From assembly GCA_019426215.1 (NCBI GenBank), contig CM033394.1, positions 45,134,423 to 45,198,422 on the forward strand: 64,000 nt of DNA. Direction: 5' to 3'. This DNA is from Buddleja alternifolia. Its lineage: Eukaryota; Streptophyta; Magnoliopsida; Lamiales; Scrophulariaceae. This document shows positions 59,444 to 64,000 of this stretch, in pieces (position 1 is the stretch's first letter; every line of letters starts with the position of its first letter). The position numbers and the translations under genes were made by a program. The notes beneath the pieces were generated by a model that saw nothing but the letters and a program-made list of their open reading frames with translations, had not been told where the DNA came from and did not search any database.

Positions 59444-60608
59444 GCAATCAATCACTGTTTTGATAAGTAAAAACAATGCAACAAATTCAAAGTTTGAATA
59501 AGCTATTTTTAATTGCCGCCTTGTGTTATTCTTTTGTTTATTTCTTGACTTTTTTAGTTTCTGATGTAAACTTAGTCAGCTAAAAGAATTATTGTTATAT
59601 GGATTAGTTTCAATAAAATTTGTGAATTCTTCAAGTATCTGACTTTGAAACACAAGTTGCATATGCAGGCATCAGATTTGGACGTACTGAATGATGAAAT
59701 TATAACAAAAAATATATTAGTTGGTATTTCGTTGAACTTTTCTACTGTTTGAGAGCTTATAAAATGTTTCGGGAATTTTTGGTCGAGTTCTTAAACCGGT
59801 TATTTAGTTGAGCATACACGAATCATAGTTTTAAGAGTAAATCTGAATTCTGCCAATTATTGATATTACTATAACAATATGAAATCTTTTGACATTGATA
59901 CACCATGTCTAAAATGCTTCAGATATCGTAGACAAAACGACATAACTCGTCTTGTAATTATAGTGGTGGCAAAATTAGTCCTATAAATTATATTATAATA
60001 CTGGCAGTTACACAACAATAATTTTCAATTTTCTGCAATTTGAGGATAAAATTTAACCCAAAAAATGAGGTGGGAAAGTGGCATGTGTCGGTAATGTGAT
60101 CATCTTATTTGGGGATTTTTCAACTTTGGAGATGAAAATAGCATATTTGTTGCACAAGATGACCAAAAATAGTATCGCACTAACTTCTAGGACTAAAGCT
60201 GTCACTTTCTCTTAACATATAGGATTAAAAATGCAAATGAATCTAGCACAATGTTGCACTTTTAGTCTTGCAAGTTACGATGACTTTCTTATCCTCACGT
60301 GATTATTTTCTCTCCAAAATTGAAAATTCTCAAATTAAAAGGACACGTACTGCGAATTTCCTACAACTTTTCAATAGCTAGCGATTTATGTCCTCGATCC
60401 GAGAAAGTTGGATAATTAACGTCCTAAAGCTGTCAGTGTCACAATTTACAGTAAGACATTTGCACGCCTCTATAATTACATAACGGATTTTGCAGTTTTG
60501 TCACGCCCCGATAATAACTTGTCAAAACCTTTCCATATTATTAGAACCTAGGATTAAGATAGCACATATACTGCTAATTATTACATGACTCTTTATCATG
60601 GTCCTTGT
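59444..60608. other. Spacer between the two P450 genes
   Basis: AT-rich, no coding remnants of a third P450 recognised. Contains the P450-A promoter at its left edge and the 3' flank of P450-B at its right edge. Confidence 0.6.
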
Positions 60609-63466
60609 TTACAATGGCTGGAGCAAGATCCGAACTCCATGCTGAGGCTGGGTCGTGAGGACTGCGAAAGGTGAGTGGACATAATTTGGCGAGAGTGTGA
60701 ATTTATAACGTTGAAGGATCATCGAGAGTGTTATCTTAGCCTCATTACTTGCAAAGTTCATGCCTACACATATCCGAGGTCCAAAACCAAATCCAAGGAA
60801 CGCCATAGCATTGCCATTTGTTGCTTTAGCCAACCCTTCAGAAAATCTCTCGGGTTTGAAAAGATGAGCATCTTTTCCCCATATATCAGGATTCCTGTGT
60901 ATGGCTAGAGGCAGGATGTTCAAATCAACATTTGCTGGAAACTCATACTTCCCCAACTTCACTTTCCTCTCGATTCTTCTGGTAATATTTATTATCGGAC
61001 TGTATAGCCTGAGAGTCTCATAAATGATCATGTTCACCTACACATAAAACGAAAACTCATTATTTATATAATACATTTCGTACAACATAATACTATATAC
61101 CGCTGGTAATCTTTCACCCTTATGTCACATTGACATGTCCTTGACATAGTGAGAGATATCTATTATGGTAAACATGAATTATAGCAAACCAATAAAATGT
61201 ATTTATTGAATTAAGTTCTTTCTAAAATTAAAAGAAGTGCCAAAAAGAAGTTAGTTAAGAGGTGATATATAGCACTGTACTCTTCTGTATATATTTACGA
61301 CTAGGATATAAATTTGCTTACAATTTTCAATCTGGCAATCCCTTCCGACTTTGGATTTTCTTGACCGAATAATTGAAGAACCTCGTTTCTTGCTTTCTCT
61401 TGCCAATCCGAGTGGAGCGCAAGAAGAAGTACGCTCCACGATAATAAGCTGTAAGTCGTTTCATGTCCTGCAAAATAGAACGTTTTACATTCATCGAGGA
61501 TATCACTTGGGGATATTTGGTTTGCCCGGTCCATGTCGTGGTGAGCTTTTAGGAGCGATCCGAGAAAATCGCTCCCAAAGCTACTTGCTCGGCCCTTTAT
61601 TACTTCGTCTCGCCTCTTCTTTACTATCTCCATGATAGATTCATTAAGTAACTTCTCAATATTGTCTGCTTCAATCACATCCTTTGTTCTGATAAACTTT
61701 CTGCAATTTTCTTTCATATCAGCTTTAAAATAAGGAGTAAGTTACATAGACACCGTTTGTGAGACTCTAACTAAGAAAAACATTTAATAGTTCGAGAAAT
61801 TATCATAAATTCCCTTTTCAGGTAAAAATGGCTTACAATTACACCCCTTGTCTGCAAAAGCATATTATAATTTCACCTATGTTTTCCGAGTTGTCAGATA
61901 TGACATGGATGTCTTGGTAATTTGCAAAACTTCAAGGGGTTCGTGGTAGTTACGCAATAAGTGATGTGGTGTGCATGTAATTATCCCTACAATAAGTTAC
62001 ATAAACAATACCATATAATGTCGAAATACATACCCGATACCAAAAAATTTGATGTTAAACGTCTTTCTGGAAATTAAGGCGTGCAACTTCGTCAGCAGAG
62101 CAAATATCTCTCTCCCTTCCAAATAACTACTTCCGAAAGCTGTTCTCGAAATCACTTCCGACGTAAGAATCTTAAATCCATCGCAAACGTCGATCTCTTT
62201 ACCTTCATGATACCTCCATTTCTCCAGCATAGTTTCGACGCTAGCAATCATTGCCGGAACCATGTCCTAACAAAGGGATGTCGTTCGAGAAAAACGATCA
62301 AGTTGTGAGAAGCTAGAATTATATATGATTTTATGAAGCTTCCAGACAGAGCCTTACCTTTAAGCAGTCTCCATGGAAAGAATGGTTAGCCAATTTCCTA
62401 AGTTTCAACCATTTTTCACCTTCTGCCACAACAATCCCATCTCCAAAAATTTTCTTTACTAACCCTTTGAGTTTAATTTTTGGAAATATACCTTCTTTAT
62501 TGTTAAGGATTTCTTTAATCAGGTCAGGTTCAGTGACAACAAGATTAGGTTGAGTGCCCATCCAACTCAAAACATTGTTACCTGAAAGTTGAGGTATCGG
62601 TGACTATAACGGTAAATATTGTTTCTCATCGATTTGATGTGTTGGCATATTATCGGATGATACAAAACATACACATTACCGAATGATAAAAAATTCCAAA
62701 AAGATAGTAAAAATGTAGAAATATATAAATACTAGTATTTACTATTCATTAGCACATAGTGAAAACTTTTATTGCATGAATTGCAGATAAATTAAACATA
62801 TATGCCGTTATTATCGAACTTAAATTTGTAACATAAATAAGGTCACTAGTCATTATACGAACAACCATTCACTGTATATGTACATGTGCTAGATCATATA
62901 ACAAAGCATGTCTTCCAATATTATCAGTTACTATTAGCTGTACGTGTAAACTAGAGGAGTAGCAAATACCGTCTTATATTATCGGATTGGCTATGGCGGA
63001 TTCAGATGCATGTAAACCAATTTTATCGGATATTGACCGATACTTTAGATCATGGTTGGTACTAAATATCTGTTAAATAATATAGTGGTCCCTTAATCCC
63101 AAATCCAGTATTCTATTACTATTCGTCCCTTTTTTTTTTTCCAGTACTATAAAAGAGGGATTTATTGCAATAAAGTAGAAAAACCGAGTAAAATGTACCA
63201 TATAATTTGATCCAGGAATAGAAGTGAGGCTGAATTCTAGGAAATATATCATGAGATAAATCCATGGGAGTATTACTAATTTGGTTCTTCATTTCTGTCA
63301 TCTCTTTGGTGCTGCCATGAAACAACTTGTAAGATGGACCTCTTATTCCTTGAAACTCCATTCTATGTTGAAGATGAAGTGGAGCCCACCATAACTTGTA
63401 CACAAAGATGATCAAAGAAAATGAAAATACAAAGGAAACACAAATTATTGCTAAAAGGTTAGTCAT
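60609..63466 (-). CDS. Cytochrome P450, CYP749-like (CYP72 clan), copy B, 510 aa
   Basis: Minus-strand exons 63199-63466, 62358-62581, 62034-62266, 61322-61700 and 60609-61037, intron phases 1, 0, 2, 0 as in copy A. Residues 4-24 form the membrane anchor, with GIRGPSYKLFHG after it. The I helix is canonical (AGHETT, Glu 322), as are K-helix ETLR (375-378), FKPERF and the heme loop FGFGPRICVG (Cys 458). Length, exon sizes and positions of all motifs equal copy A's, showing a tandem duplication. The shared C-terminal string ILQRYKFTLSPNYVHSP is identical. This copy looks fully functional. The name CYP749 is from family memory of the MEFQGIRGP / MDLSHDIFPR region; subfamily and substrate are not determined. 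Confidence 0.9.
61735..61987. mobile_element. MITE in P450-B intron 3 (MULE-like family)
   Basis: Left GAGTAAGTTACATAGACACC, right (reverse complement) GGGATAATTACATGCACACC. Target duplications TAAAATAAG (61726-61734) and TACAATAAG (61988-61996) match at 8 of 9. Length 253 bp. Confidence 0.75.
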
Positions 63467-63699
63467 GGCTGCTTCAAATTAAGGGATGATGAAAAGAGGG
63501 AAAGCTTTAAAGGAAGAAAAAGATTATAAAAGATGGACAAAAAGATGCCAGTTGTTTCTTGTCGCCGGATTTGAGTGGGGGCCTGAGAGGGCTCCGGACC
63601 CCCCCCCCCTCCCCTCCTCCTCCTTGAGATTTCAAATTTTCGTTGTTGACAGTTTTGCTATATGGCCCCCCACCCCACCCCACCCCCAAAAAAAAATAG

Positions 63700-64000
63700 A
63701 AAAAATTACACTCACATCCCCTCATTAATGGGGTAATTACATAAACTTTTCTTCACTAATTAAAACTTACAAAAACCTCCCCTCTACATATTTTGGATTA
63801 CGCGGGTACCCCCTGCCAATTTTTCGGGCAAATTTTTGATGACGTTATCAAAAAATTTGTTAGCTTTCCCAAAATACCCCTGGTCCAACCTGGTCCAGCC
63901 TGTATCAAAGAGTCTAGACATTTTGAATGTCCAATATATTCTGAGGGGAGGTATATGTGATATATACCTATTTTGAAAGGGGTGTCAATGTAATGTTTTG
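63700..64000. mobile_element. MULE-like MITE relative, cut by window end
   Basis: AAAAAATTACACTCACATCC (about 63701) and later GGGGTGTCAATGTAATG at the window edge resemble inverted ends of the intron MITE family. The right end lies at or beyond base 64000. The G/C-run-rich tract at 63575-63690 adjoins it and is not coding. Confidence 0.45.

Overview
The window is AT-rich nuclear DNA from a flowering plant, almost certainly a eudicot. The evidence is spliced genes with GT-AG introns, plant ACR and CYP72-clan P450 families, and the plant Ty1/copia, Mutator-like, hAT, Harbinger, L1 and tRNA-SINE repertoire. I cannot name the species. I see no bacterial, organellar or viral gene cluster, no CRISPR array and no rRNA.

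Layout. 1-10.5 kb is gene-free and holds SINEs, foldback MITEs and a dispersed 0.8-1.2 kb duplication (3887-5062 / 7632-8395). 10.5-27.1 kb is a transposon nest built in a short tandem duplication. Copia-1 (minus strand, 10548-17131, TSD TGAAA) sits in the first repeat unit. Copia-2 (plus strand, 17463-26670, TSD TTTCT) sits at the unit junction and carries a decayed Mutator-like transposon (18197-22963) and a hAT MITE (25403-26011). The second unit (26671-27075) is still uninterrupted and shows the pre-insertion state of both sites. 27.1-31.9 kb is gene-free.

31.9-35.1 kb is a complete four-ACT-domain ACR gene. 37.3-45.3 kb is an older relic zone: a copia-3 LTR with a tandem 1.25-kb duplication, its decayed pol, and a 5'-truncated L1 LINE. 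45.9-50.1 kb holds a nested hAT/MULE and two further MITEs. 50.4-55.1 kb is a gene for a 728-residue protein with SUMO-interaction-like motifs at the N terminus and a J domain at the C terminus. 55.8-63.5 kb has two tandem CYP749-like cytochrome P450 genes on the minus strand, each 510 residues with five exons and identical intron phases.

The four host genes are functionally unrelated apart from the P450 pair, which is a local duplication. Nothing looks like a wholly new biological system. The most useful observations are the reconstructable insertion history; four tiny poly(A)/poly(T) insertions with 14-16 bp perfect target duplications; the ACR gene's predicted 4-nt first coding exon plus a GC-AG intron; loss of the I-helix acid in one P450; and opposite-orientation MITEs of one family in the same intron of both P450s.
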